From: a candidate division FCPU426 bacterium
GTDB taxonomy: Bacteria > Oederibacteriota > PGYV01 > Palsa-1178
Assembly: GCA_003167475.1 (NCBI GenBank)
Contig: PMTB01000092.1
Coordinates: 1 to 8,225, forward strand
Direction: 5' to 3'
Length of the DNA: 8,225 nt
Below, in pieces: positions 1 through 7,308 of the stretch. The notes under the pieces are model-generated. The model searched no databases and had not been told where the DNA came from. It saw only the letters and a list, made by a program, of their open reading frames with translations. Position 1 is the first letter of the stretch. Every line of letters begins with the position of its first letter. The translations under genes and the position numbers were made by a program.

Positions 1-149
1 GATTTCCATGTTCCATGGACTATAGACTTCGTCGGTATAAAACAAATACGCCTCCTCGCAATGACAGCTAGCGAGAAAATATCCACATTATCGCCGGCTA
101 TAAGCAGCCTTCAATCGCAGTAAATTATACCATAAAATCGGTTTTTTTC
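1..149. other. Non-coding upstream region
   Basis: No plausible gene was found here on either strand. The left end carries a tandem 7-base duplication of TTCCATG (4-10 and 11-17), followed by the degenerate repeat at 27-66. Bases 67-149 are AT-rich with no clear hairpin plus T-run, so no terminator for a gene further left can be claimed. A run of seven T residues at 142-148 leads into the promoter. Confidence 0.5.
27..66 (-). repeat. Degenerate interspersed repeat (GTCATTGCGAGGAG...CGACGAAG type)
   Basis: Read on the minus strand, bases 66-51 give TGTCATTGCGAGGAGG and bases 34-27 give CGACGAAG. From memory, these are the two conserved blocks of a short repeat scattered between genes in many bacteria, usually GTCATTGCGAGGAG, a few bases, then CGACGAAGCAATC. 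Here the blocks are 16 bases apart, with an AT-rich insert, and the final CAATC is missing, so this looks like a decayed or interrupted copy. It lies in the non-coding stretch before aroQ. The identification rests on recalled similarity; no second copy is in the window. Confidence 0.5.
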
Positions 150-177
150 TTGAATTTAAGCGTTTTTTTGATATACT
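150..177 (+). promoter_or_regulatory. Sigma-70-type promoter for the aroQ unit
   Basis: A -35 box TTGAAT (150-155) and a -10 box TATACT (172-177) are separated by 16 bases, close to the housekeeping consensus. Transcription would start near 183-186, leaving a leader of roughly 35-40 bases before the aroQ ATG at 222. T-tracts sit at 142-148 and 163-169. No other promoter as good was seen inside the three-gene plus-strand block. This is inferred from sequence only. Confidence 0.6.
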
Positions 178-209
178 TAATTAATTATTATACAGGGTAT
201 TTCAACCAA

Positions 210-215
210 AAGGAG
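210..215 (+). promoter_or_regulatory. Ribosome-binding site of aroQ
   Basis: AAGGAG lies six bases before the ATG at 222. It is a near-perfect Shine-Dalgarno sequence at ideal spacing and fixes the aroQ start. It is clearly stronger than anything before the next two genes, which begin at overlapping stop codons. Confidence 0.8.
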
Positions 216-221
216 TTTTAA

Positions 222-656
222 ATGAAAAAAGTGCTTATAATCCACGGTCCCAACCTTAACCTGCTGGGACAAAGGGAACCGGACGTTTACGGACCCGTAT
301 CCATGGCCGACATCAACAGCAGGCTCGAAGAAAAGGCCCGCGCTTTGAATATGGAGATTAAGATCGTACAGAGCAACCACGAGGGCGAGATAGTCACCAC
401 CATTCAGCAGGCCATGACATGGGCCGACGGCATAATCATAAACCCCGCGGCTTACACCCACACATCAGTGGCCATAAGGGACGCCATATCATCCATAAAC
501 ATCCCGACCATAGAGGTCCACCTTTCCAATATATACAAGAGGGAGGACTTCAGGCAGAAGTCGTTCATTGCCCCCGTATGCGTCGGGCAAATATCGGGTT
601 TTGGCGAAAACAGCTACTATCTCGCGCTCGAGGCTGCCGCAAATATCAAAAAATGA
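222..656 (+). CDS. aroQ: 3-dehydroquinate dehydratase, type II
   Basis: This 144-residue cytoplasmic enzyme has the usual family length. It converts 3-dehydroquinate to 3-dehydroshikimate, the third step of the shikimate pathway to aromatic amino acids. All family landmarks are visible: HGPNLNLLG (8-16), the flexible catalytic loop with Arg18 and Tyr23 (REPDVYG), QSNHEGE (50-56), INPAAYTHTSVA with Asn74 (73-84), EVHLSN with the catalytic His100 (98-103), and substrate-binding Arg111 before the GFGENSYYLAL tail. The motifs match the M. tuberculosis enzyme almost residue for residue. The start is set by AAGGAG six bases upstream. Its TGA stop overlaps the ATG of the next gene (ATGA, 653-656), so it leads an apparent operon with two membrane glycan proteins. 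I see no functional link to them, so the association may only share a promoter. Confidence 0.97.
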   Translation: MKKVLIIHGPNLNLLGQREPDVYGPVSMADINSRLEEKARALNMEIKIVQSNHEGEIVTTIQQAMTWADGIIINPAAYTHTSVAIRDAISSINIPTIEVHLSNIYKREDFRQKSFIAPVCVGQISGFGENSYYLALEAAANIKK

Positions 657-3600
657 CGGATAAACTCCTTAAAATTTTCGACAGCACCACCCTGATCCTG
701 CTGGGATTCCTGACCGCCGCCTCGCTCCTTTTTCCGGTATTCTCAAATCCGGACCTGGGCCTGATCTACAGCACCTGCATGGTCCTGGCCGGGCTGATAT
801 TTGTCATGAGCAACAAACTCCTCAAGGAAGAACTCAAGATAGAGACCCCCATAGACGTCAACCTTATAGTGCTTTTCGCCTGGCAGCTTGTATGCTCGAT
901 CACCGGAAGGAACGTGTTTTCAGCCCTTAATTCGGCCGTCGCCTTCATAATATTCCTGCTTTTTTTCTACATCGCCTACAACTACGCGAAAAAATATTTC
1001 ACGGCCTTCCTGTTTTTCCTTATTATCGTAGTCGCCATAATGTCCGTTTACGGACTGTACCAGTACTTTGCCGGTTTTAACGAAACGCTCCGGTATTTGG
1101 GCCAGGCCAATACCCCGGACATTGACGCGATAAAGGAGCGTCTGTATTCAAAACGCGTTTTTTCAACCCTGATCTACCCCAACACATTCGCGGGTCTGCT
1201 TATTATGGTCATACCCGTGGTTGTCGGGCTCATTAAATCGGAAAAAAAATACCGGCCGTATCTGATTGCCGCGCTCATGCTGCTGGCGGCAAACCTGGTC
1301 CTCACGCGCTCGGTCGGCGCTTTTGTCTGCCTTATAACCGGAACCTTCATAATGCTGCTTTTTGTATCCGATCCGGGCCTGAAAAACTTCCGCCGTATTT
1401 TCATGGCGCTGACCCTAATTGCCGCCGTGCTGCTGGCCATTGTGCTTAAAATGAGGGGCTTAAACATGGTCATTCCGGAAATAAACTCAAAACTCGAGAA
1501 CTGGATCAGGATGGCCGACATAATAAAACACAGCCCCGTTTTCGGTTTCGGCCCCGGCAGCTTTGAATCCGTCTATAACGACCCGCTTTTCGGCAAAGCG
1601 CAGTACCTTAAATACGGGCATAATTTCCTGCTGCAGGCATGGATGGAAACCGGTTTTGTCGGCGTTGTGCTCCTGCTTCTTGCCGGTTACGGCGCGTACA
1701 GTTCCATCATAAAAAATTTCTATTATTTAAGGACGCCGAACAAAAAAATCCTCGTATTTTCCATGCTTACCGGCCTCACCGCCTTCCTGCTGCACAACCT
1801 GGTCGACTTCGACATATACAGTTTTGAGGTCACGGTTGTTTTCCTCATACTGCTCGCGGCGCTGATGAGCCAGGTGAATATAGGACTTATACAGCTGAAA
1901 AAGGTCAAATTGTCCTATCTTCTCGGCATTAACCCCGGCCGCAGGCGCTCGCTGATATTCCTGGTGGTGCTCCTGGTTTTGCTGTTGTGTGCCGTGACCG
2001 GCGGAAAACAGACCTATGTTTTCACCGGTATGACCGTGCTTATAACCGCGGGTTTCGCAATGTGGTCGGTATCCAAAGAGGATATACGCAGGACAGCCGT
2101 GGACGTGCCTCTGCTGCTTTTCCTGCTGTGGTGCGGCATTTCACTGCTGTTCACCCCGGTAATATATTCAGGGATAAAATTATACACCATAATAACGGCC
2201 GGGACCGTGCTGTATTACCTCTCGTCACAATTTTTAAGGAGGCTGAATTTCCGGGCTGTCATCGCCAATACCATAATATTCCTGGGCGCTTTTCTTGCGG
2301 TCGCCGCCTGCGGCCAGTACCTGTACAATTATTTCACCCATAATTACTCATATTATAGGCCCGTCCATACCGACGGGTTTTTTCCGAATTCCAGCCTTTA
2401 CGCGGCGTATATTTCTATATCGTTCTGTTTCCTTCTCTGCAGGATCCTGCTCGAAAAAAATATAAGGTTCGCACTGGCAAAGGGTGCCCTGGTGCTGCTC
2501 ATCATAGGCGCAATCTCCCTTTCCGTATCCAAAAGCGGCATGCTGACCATGCTCGCGGTTTTCATGGGAATAGCCGCGTATTACTTAAGGTCCGCCGCCG
2601 TAATAAAGGACACCCCACGGCATCAACTGTATAAGAGGCTGTTCCTCATATTCGTTTTATCGGCGCTGATCTTCGCGACATTCAGCCCTTTTACCCCGGC
2701 CGGGGATAAGATGGCCGGCATCGCCCGCGACCCGTATAGCTTCAACCGCCTGGGGATTTATAAGGCTTCATTTAAGATGGGCCTGGCTTCCCCGCTGACC
2801 GGCTGGGGCCTTGGCAGTTTCGAAAGCATATTCCAGGCTTTTAATTTCCCGGTAAACGGTATAGCGCGCTATAAAATGACAACGCCCTTCGCCCATAATG
2901 AGTATCTCCAGGTCTTTGCCGAGACCGGCATCCCCGGGGCGCTCTTGGCCGGCTTCCTGCTTTTTGCCCTGATGAGAAAAATTCCTGTTTACGAAGGCCA
3001 CAAGAAACTATGGTCAATAAAAACAGCGGCGTATTTTTCCATCGGCGGCATCCTGTTCCATTCGCTGTTCTACTTCACGCTTCACCTGCCCGGCATCTTA
3101 TTCACGTGCGCCGTGCTCGCTTCGTTCATATCCGAGGAGCGCTACTCGATAAGGACCGTATCCAGGGAAGCTCTTCTTTTCACAAAAATATATTTTTTGC
3201 CCGCGCTCCTGCTTTCTTTCATCATTTTTTTCCTGTCGATAAGGCCGGCCGCGGCTTATTTCCTGTATACGCAATATTCAAGGTCCGGTAATCCCGACCT
3301 CCTGCATAACGCGGCGCTGGTTGACCCGCTTAATTCGCTCTATTATTTTGAAAAGGGCCTTGTGAACGAAAAAAGCGGAAACTTAAGGGGCTCGATCCCG
3401 TATTTCGAAAGGGCGGTCAGGCTTGACCGGAAGAACTGCATATATATGCTTCACGCGGCCCGCGCCAACGCCGGTACCGGCGACAATGTGGAAGCGTTAA
3501 AGTATTACAACATGGCGATTGAGGCCAACCCCTACAGGGCGTTCACGTATTCGGAACTGGCCGGGTTCTATATGACCCGGCTGAACGACCCGGAAAAAGC

Positions 3601-3943
3601 CGAGCTGAACCTGAAAAAATCCCTTGAAATAGAGCCAATGTTCCTTGAGGCCATAAACAACCTGGCCCTCATCTATAAATCCAGGAAACAATACGGCGCG
3701 GCGCTGCTTTTATATGATAAGATGGACAATATCATCAGGGCGAACACGGCCCTGGATGACTACGAAAAAGGTATCCTCGGGATACCGTATTTTTCAGTGC
3801 TCAGGTCGAAGGCGTATCTTTACGCCGCGCAGGGGATGAAAAAAGACGCCTGCGCCTGGTATCTTAAATCGCTTGCCGACGGAGGCCCCGGGGCCAGGAC
3901 GGCGGACCTTGAAAACTACTGCACAAAGGCGGCCATAAAATGA
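653..3943 (+). CDS. Tandem O-antigen ligase-like (Wzy_C) membrane protein with C-terminal TPRs
   Basis: This 1096-residue inner-membrane protein has about 25 predicted membrane segments in two similar halves. Half one (about 1-415) carries Arg168 and Asn177 (RVFSTLIYPN), Arg219 (LTRSVGA), GFGPGSFES (298-306), HNFLLQAWMETG (323-334) and HNLVDF. Half two (about 430-840) repeats the order: GFFPNSS (Asn579), SKSGM (Lys627), GWGLGSFES (717-725), HNEYLQVFAETG (748-759) and HSLFYF. These are signatures of the WaaL/Wzy/PglL O-antigen ligase superfamily, whose members transfer or polymerise lipid-linked glycans at the periplasmic face; His323 and His748 match the conserved ligase histidine. A final membrane segment (about 842-862) precedes at least four TPRs (895-928, 929-962, 963-997, 998-1031) and a weaker fifth, which would be periplasmic if each half has 12 spans. 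The start is the ATG overlapping the aroQ stop (ATGA); no good ribosome-binding site precedes it, suggesting coupling. The frame stays open back to 419, but that part is an aroQ shadow. The acceptor substrate is unknown. Confidence 0.88.
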   Translation: MTDKLLKIFDSTTLILLGFLTAASLLFPVFSNPDLGLIYSTCMVLAGLIFVMSNKLLKEELKIETPIDVNLIVLFAWQLVCSITGRNVFSALNSAVAFIIFLLFFYIAYNYAKKYFTAFLFFLIIVVAIMSVYGLYQYFAGFNETLRYLGQANTPDIDAIKERLYSKRVFSTLIYPNTFAGLLIMVIPVVVGLIKSEKKYRPYLIAALMLLAANLVLTRSVGAFVCLITGTFIMLLFVSDPGLKNFRRIFMALTLIAAVLLAIVLKMRGLNMVIPEINSKLENWIRMADIIKHSPVFGFGPGSFESVYNDPLFGKAQYLKYGHNFLLQAWMETGFVGVVLLLLAGYGAYSSIIKNFYYLRTPNKKILVFSMLTGLTAFLLHNLVDFDIYSFEVTVVFLILLAALMSQVNIGLIQLKKVKLSYLLGINPGRRRSLIFLVVLLVLLLCAVTGGKQTYVFTGMTVLITAGFAMWSVSKEDIRRTAVDVPLLLFLLWCGISLLFTPVIYSGIKLYTIITAGTVLYYLSSQFLRRLNFRAVIANTIIFLGAFLAVAACGQYLYNYFTHNYSYYRPVHTDGFFPNSSLYAAYISISFCFLLCRILLEKNIRFALAKGALVLLIIGAISLSVSKSGMLTMLAVFMGIAAYYLRSAAVIKDTPRHQLYKRLFLIFVLSALIFATFSPFTPAGDKMAGIARDPYSFNRLGIYKASFKMGLASPLTGWGLGSFESIFQAFNFPVNGIARYKMTTPFAHNEYLQVFAETGIPGALLAGFLLFALMRKIPVYEGHKKLWSIKTAAYFSIGGILFHSLFYFTLHLPGILFTCAVLASFISEERYSIRTVSREALLFTKIYFLPALLLSFIIFFLSIRPAAAYFLYTQYSRSGNPDLLHNAALVDPLNSLYYFEKGLVNEKSGNLRGSIPYFERAVRLDRKNCIYMLHAARANAGTGDNVEALKYYNMAIEANPYRAFTYSELAGFYMTRLNDPEKAELNLKKSLEIEPMFLEAINNLALIYKSRKQYGAALLLYDKMDNIIRANTALDDYEKGILGIPYFSVLRSKAYLYAAQGMKKDACAWYLKSLADGGPGARTADLENYCTKAAIK
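2360..2383 (+). terminator. Terminator-like hairpin inside the ligase gene
   Basis: CCCGTC (2360-2365) and GACGGG (2372-2377) form a perfect six-base-pair GC-rich stem around the loop CATACC, followed at once by six T residues (2378-2383). This is the layout of an intrinsic terminator, on the transcribed strand. It lies in coding sequence for residues 569-577, near the first conserved motif of the second ligase half. Trailing ribosomes would normally block its folding, so it would act only when translation lags. It may also be chance; no activity can be shown from sequence. Confidence 0.3.
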
Positions 3944-6216
3944 AATTACGAGTACCTGAATATGCCAGGGACAATTTCCCGTACCTGTTCATTATTTTCG
4001 CGGTCGTCGTATTCTTTGCGCCGTTGATATTCACATCAAACAACTACTTTATAGGGGACATATACACCCAGTTTTACCCATGGAAATATTTCATGCAAAA
4101 ATCCCTGCAAACCGGCAATGTCCCGTTCTGGAACCCGCTGGTATACTCAGGCGTTCCTTTTGCGGCCGACATACAAAAAGGGGTTTTTTATCCGCTTTCC
4201 ATCTTTTTCGTCCTGTTCGGATTTTCTACCGCCTTTAAGATCTTTATCATAACCCATTTTTTGATAATGGGGTTCGCCGTTTACGGCCTTTTAAGGCGGT
4301 ATAATTTCACGGCGCTGCCCGCGTCCGCCGGGGTCCTGATATACCTTTTTAACACTTTCACGCTGTCAAAGATCAACTTTTTAAGCGCGCTTGGCTCCTA
4401 TTCCCTGATGCCCCTGATACTGCTCTGCCTGCTGAATTTCATCTCAAAAAAGGAAATATCATACCTCATACTCTTTATCCTGAGCTTCGCGCTGAGTGTC
4501 CTGGCCGGACATCCGCCCACCGTGATTTACACGGGCCTGCTTGTGATTATGTTCTGGGCCTTTGAAATAACCCGCAGCATGCCCAGGCCGGGCATAAAAA
4601 AATCCGCCGGTTACCTGTTTCTTTTCCTTTTTTCCATGCTTCTTGTGATAATATTGTCGATGCCGCAGACCGGTATTTTTTACGAACTTTTGAGCCTCTC
4701 TTCGCGCGGCTCGTCTTTTGAGTATAATATGGCCGCGGCCACCTCCATGTCCTTCATGAACCTGTGGTCTTTCATAATGCCGGCCGGTATAAACGGTTTT
4801 TCCACAAATTTCCTGATGGAGTGGAAGGCTTATGCCATGGGCATGATGAACAATTTTTCAATAACCGCGGTTTTTCTTATTTTCCTTTCCCTGTTCTACC
4901 CGAAATCCGGGCTGTATAAGTTTTGCATTTCGTTGATGCTTTTTTCCATACTGATGGCGCTTGGCAGATATACACCGGTGCATTCATGGTTTTTTACGTT
5001 CCTCCCTTTTTTCTCGCTTTTGCGGCATCCGGGCTTTGCCATGACCCTGTTTGTCATACCATGCGCCATTATAACCGCGTCGACCGTGGAGCATATACGC
5101 TCTCTGACACCGGCGCATGTCCCGATAATGAGCAGGTTTTCATACACGGCTAATTTCTCAAAAAGGGTTTTCAGGTTTTTTGCCTATATCCTGGCTTTTT
5201 TTGCGGTGATCCTGGCGCTGCTTTGGCCCAACAAGGAACTTGTCATGAGGAACTATAACCTGTCGGCAAGGACCCTGCACAGCCTCATGACGGGGCTTTT
5301 TATTTTCCTCCTGATATTCTCGGCCAATATTACGCTGTTTTACCTCAAGGAGAAAAACAGGATCTCTTCGAATTTTTACCTCTTCACGCTTTTGTTCATG
5401 ATCTTTTTCGAACTGTCGTATTTTTTATCAGGCGTCAACCCTATGATCCCGGACTCGATATACGACAGGGACCGGATGAAATTTGACACCGTATCGCTTA
5501 TAAGCTCAACCAACTACAAATTCCTCCACTCGGACGACGCTGTTTTAAGGACACGGACTTCGGGAAACACCCTGCTGGGAGCCCAGATGAATTTCCTGTC
5601 CGGCATCCCCTCAAATACCGGCATACTATACGGCCTCAATGACGCCGGCGGTTACAATCCCCTGGAACCAAAACTTTATACCGCATTCCTTAAAAGCGTC
5701 TTCAAGGACGGCGTGATAACGGATTTCGACAAGCTCAACCTTCTGAACGTGAAGTACCTTATAACATTGGGCGAGATATCAAACCCTAACTTCGACAAGA
5801 TCTACGACGGCAGCGTAAAAATATTCAAGAACTCCCGGGCGCTCCCGATATTCTTCACGTCGTCCTCCAGGGATACCCTTGACCTTATCGTGGGCCAGTA
5901 TTCCTGGTCCAGGAGGAATGAATTTGATTACAGCGCCTACAAGGTGGACGTAAGCGTGGACAAACCCGGGTATTTTGTCTTCTCAAATAATTTCTACCCG
6001 GGCTGGATCGCGTACGTGGATAACAAGACGGCGGCAATAGAGAAATGCTTCGGTATATTCATGGGGGTAAAAGTGACGGAAGGCACGCACGAGATAATCC
6101 TGAAATACACCCCCACAAACCTGGAACTGTACTTCATCCTGCACTTTATAGTGATGCTATCGCTCCTGCTGGCGGGAGTTGCATGGCTGTTTGCGGCCGG
6201 CCCGGTGAAGAAATAA
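3940..6216 (+). CDS. YfhO-family GT-C fold membrane protein
   Basis: This 758-residue polytopic inner-membrane protein has a membrane segment near 15-33, then the first outside loop with Asp40 (FIGDIYTQFYPW, 37-48) and the signature PFWNP...GVPF (62-74). Many more spans fill about 80-490. A soluble outer domain of roughly 230 residues follows (about 500-730), ending in the YfhO hallmark YPGWIAYVDN (Gly688-Trp689) and EGTHEI...YTP, then a last span. The early Asp is the likely catalytic or lipid-phosphate site of GT-C glycosyltransferases. Bacillus YfhO works in lipoteichoic acid glycosylation with CsbB and GtcA. Here it probably transfers a polyprenyl-phosphate sugar to an extracytoplasmic glycan or protein; the substrate is not known. 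Its ATG overlaps the stop of the ligase-like gene (ATGA), preceded by a weak AAAGG ten bases upstream, so translation is probably coupled. No dedicated glycosyltransferase or flippase is in view. It appears intact. Confidence 0.88.
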   Translation: MKLRVPEYARDNFPYLFIIFAVVVFFAPLIFTSNNYFIGDIYTQFYPWKYFMQKSLQTGNVPFWNPLVYSGVPFAADIQKGVFYPLSIFFVLFGFSTAFKIFIITHFLIMGFAVYGLLRRYNFTALPASAGVLIYLFNTFTLSKINFLSALGSYSLMPLILLCLLNFISKKEISYLILFILSFALSVLAGHPPTVIYTGLLVIMFWAFEITRSMPRPGIKKSAGYLFLFLFSMLLVIILSMPQTGIFYELLSLSSRGSSFEYNMAAATSMSFMNLWSFIMPAGINGFSTNFLMEWKAYAMGMMNNFSITAVFLIFLSLFYPKSGLYKFCISLMLFSILMALGRYTPVHSWFFTFLPFFSLLRHPGFAMTLFVIPCAIITASTVEHIRSLTPAHVPIMSRFSYTANFSKRVFRFFAYILAFFAVILALLWPNKELVMRNYNLSARTLHSLMTGLFIFLLIFSANITLFYLKEKNRISSNFYLFTLLFMIFFELSYFLSGVNPMIPDSIYDRDRMKFDTVSLISSTNYKFLHSDDAVLRTRTSGNTLLGAQMNFLSGIPSNTGILYGLNDAGGYNPLEPKLYTAFLKSVFKDGVITDFDKLNLLNVKYLITLGEISNPNFDKIYDGSVKIFKNSRALPIFFTSSSRDTLDLIVGQYSWSRRNEFDYSAYKVDVSVDKPGYFVFSNNFYPGWIAYVDNKTAAIEKCFGIFMGVKVTEGTHEIILKYTPTNLELYFILHFIVMLSLLLAGVAWLFAAGPVKK

Positions 6217-6309
6217 TAAAATGTGTTTCCTGCCCTATTATAATACCTTCCAAGCCTGCTGATCAACTCTCGACTTTCGAACGCTAAGAGAAGGTTACAG
6301 CTTTAAGTT
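6217..6309. other. Gap between converging genes
   Basis: These 93 bases separate the ends of the yfhO-like gene and trxB. The only inverted repeat I see is ACCTTC (6245-6250) with GAAGGT (6290-6295) around a 39-base loop and no T-run, too weak to call a terminator. No small gene with a ribosome-binding site was found. How transcription from the two sides is stopped is not evident. Confidence 0.4.
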
Positions 6310-7302
6310 CTATTTATACTCACACCCCTTAATCCGGTCCACGTACTGCTGCGCCGAGTACGACGCCACTGCTCCGTCTCCTGCGGCTGTCACCACCTGC
6401 CTTAATTCCTTTACTATGCAGTCCCCGCAGGCAAATACTCCCTTGCGCGAGGTTTTCATCGACGCGTCGGTCCTGATATATCCGTACTGATCCATATCCA
6501 GATAACCTCTTAAGAAGGAAGTGTTCGGGTCCAACCCGACAAAGACAAATACTCCCTTTACCGGCATTTCGCTGATAATACCGGTCTTGAGATTTTTGAT
6601 AAATACCTTTTCCACCCCGCCTAAGCCGGCTATCTCCTCCACTATCGTATCAAAGATGATATTGATCTTTCCGTTCTTCAGCGCTTTTTCCTGCGCGCTT
6701 TTTGTGGCCCTTAAGCGGTCCCTGCGGTGTATTATATGGACCTTCGAAGCGAACCTCGTGAGGTATTCCCCCTCTTCCACGGCTGTTTCCCCGCCGCCTA
6801 TGACCGCCACTTCCTGGTTTTTGAAAAAAGCGCCGTCGCAGGTGGCGCAGTTGGACACGCCTTTGCCCCTGAAAAATTCCTCGCCCTTGATGCCGGCTTC
6901 CTTGTACTTGGCGCCCGTTGATATTATCACCGCGCCTGCCTTATACTGCTTTCCGGCGGCCGTATGGACCGTCTTACAATCCCCCGGCCCGTCTTCTATT
7001 TTCAGCACTTCGTCATATTCTATCCTTGTGCCGAATTTTTTTGCCTGGTTTTCCATAGCGATTGACAGTTCCGGCCCCGATATCATGTCTATTCCCGGGT
7101 AATTTTCCACCTCTGCCGTTATAAATATCTGCCCGCCCGCGGCCAGCTTTTCTATCATGAGCACATTCATCCCGGCCCTGGAATTATATATCGCGGCTGT
7201 CAGCCCGGCCGGCCCGCCGCCGACGATTATCACATCCGGATTGAGCGCCACAGACGCGCTTTCATCCTTGTTTCCGGCTCCAACGTCAAATGTAAGGTCC
7301 AT
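6310..7302 (-). CDS. trxB: Thioredoxin reductase (NADPH)
   Basis: This 330-residue cytoplasmic flavoenzyme passes electrons from NADPH through FAD to thioredoxin-like proteins. The FAD site is DVIIVGGGPAG (23-33). The redox-active CATCD is at 152-156 (Cys152, Cys155). The NADPH fold has GGGETAVEEGEYL (169-181), and HRRDRLRA (192-199) supplies the arginines that favour NADPH over NADH. The C-terminal FAD motif is GVFACGDC (288-295) with ELRQ and AAGDGAVAS. The start is the ATG at 7302: AGGAG (7309-7313) stands six bases before it, in the 16-base gap after the upstream gene. The frame is open back to 7386, but that would overlap the neighbour and ignore this site. Oddities are an acidic N-terminal extension of about 16 residues compared with the E. 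coli enzyme, and a second CxxC (Cys292, Cys295) where most family members have AAGDV. It likely serves the thioredoxin fusion encoded just upstream. Confidence 0.95.
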   Translation of the reverse strand: MDLTFDVGAGNKDESASVALNPDVIIVGGGPAGLTAAIYNSRAGMNVLMIEKLAAGGQIFITAEVENYPGIDMISGPELSIAMENQAKKFGTRIEYDEVLKIEDGPGDCKTVHTAAGKQYKAGAVIISTGAKYKEAGIKGEEFFRGKGVSNCATCDGAFFKNQEVAVIGGGETAVEEGEYLTRFASKVHIIHRRDRLRATKSAQEKALKNGKINIIFDTIVEEIAGLGGVEKVFIKNLKTGIISEMPVKGVFVFVGLDPNTSFLRGYLDMDQYGYIRTDASMKTSRKGVFACGDCIVKELRQVVTAAGDGAVASYSAQQYVDRIKGCEYK

Positions 7303-7308
7303 ATACAG

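Noticed and set aside
168..193. Alternative promoter TTGATA with a downstream TTATAC/TATTAT box
   Set aside because: Spacers of 12-14 bases are too short; TTGAAT-16-TATACT just upstream fits much better.
177..461. 94-residue minus-strand frame over the aroQ start and promoter
   Set aside because: It is antisense to a clear aroQ, covers the promoter, and shows no family resemblance.
419..652. Extra 78 residues at the N-terminus of the ligase-like protein if the first in-frame ATG is used
   Set aside because: This part overlaps aroQ in another frame, is rich in His and Arg, and has no ribosome-binding site; the ATG at 653 overlapping the aroQ stop gives a normal membrane-protein start.
6245..6295. 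Possible bidirectional terminator between the converging genes
   Set aside because: The six-base stem has a 39-base loop and no adjacent T-run on either strand.
6521..7102. 193-residue plus-strand frame within trxB
   Set aside because: It is the mirror of a fully recognisable TrxB; its Ser/Pro-rich composition is typical of an antisense shadow.
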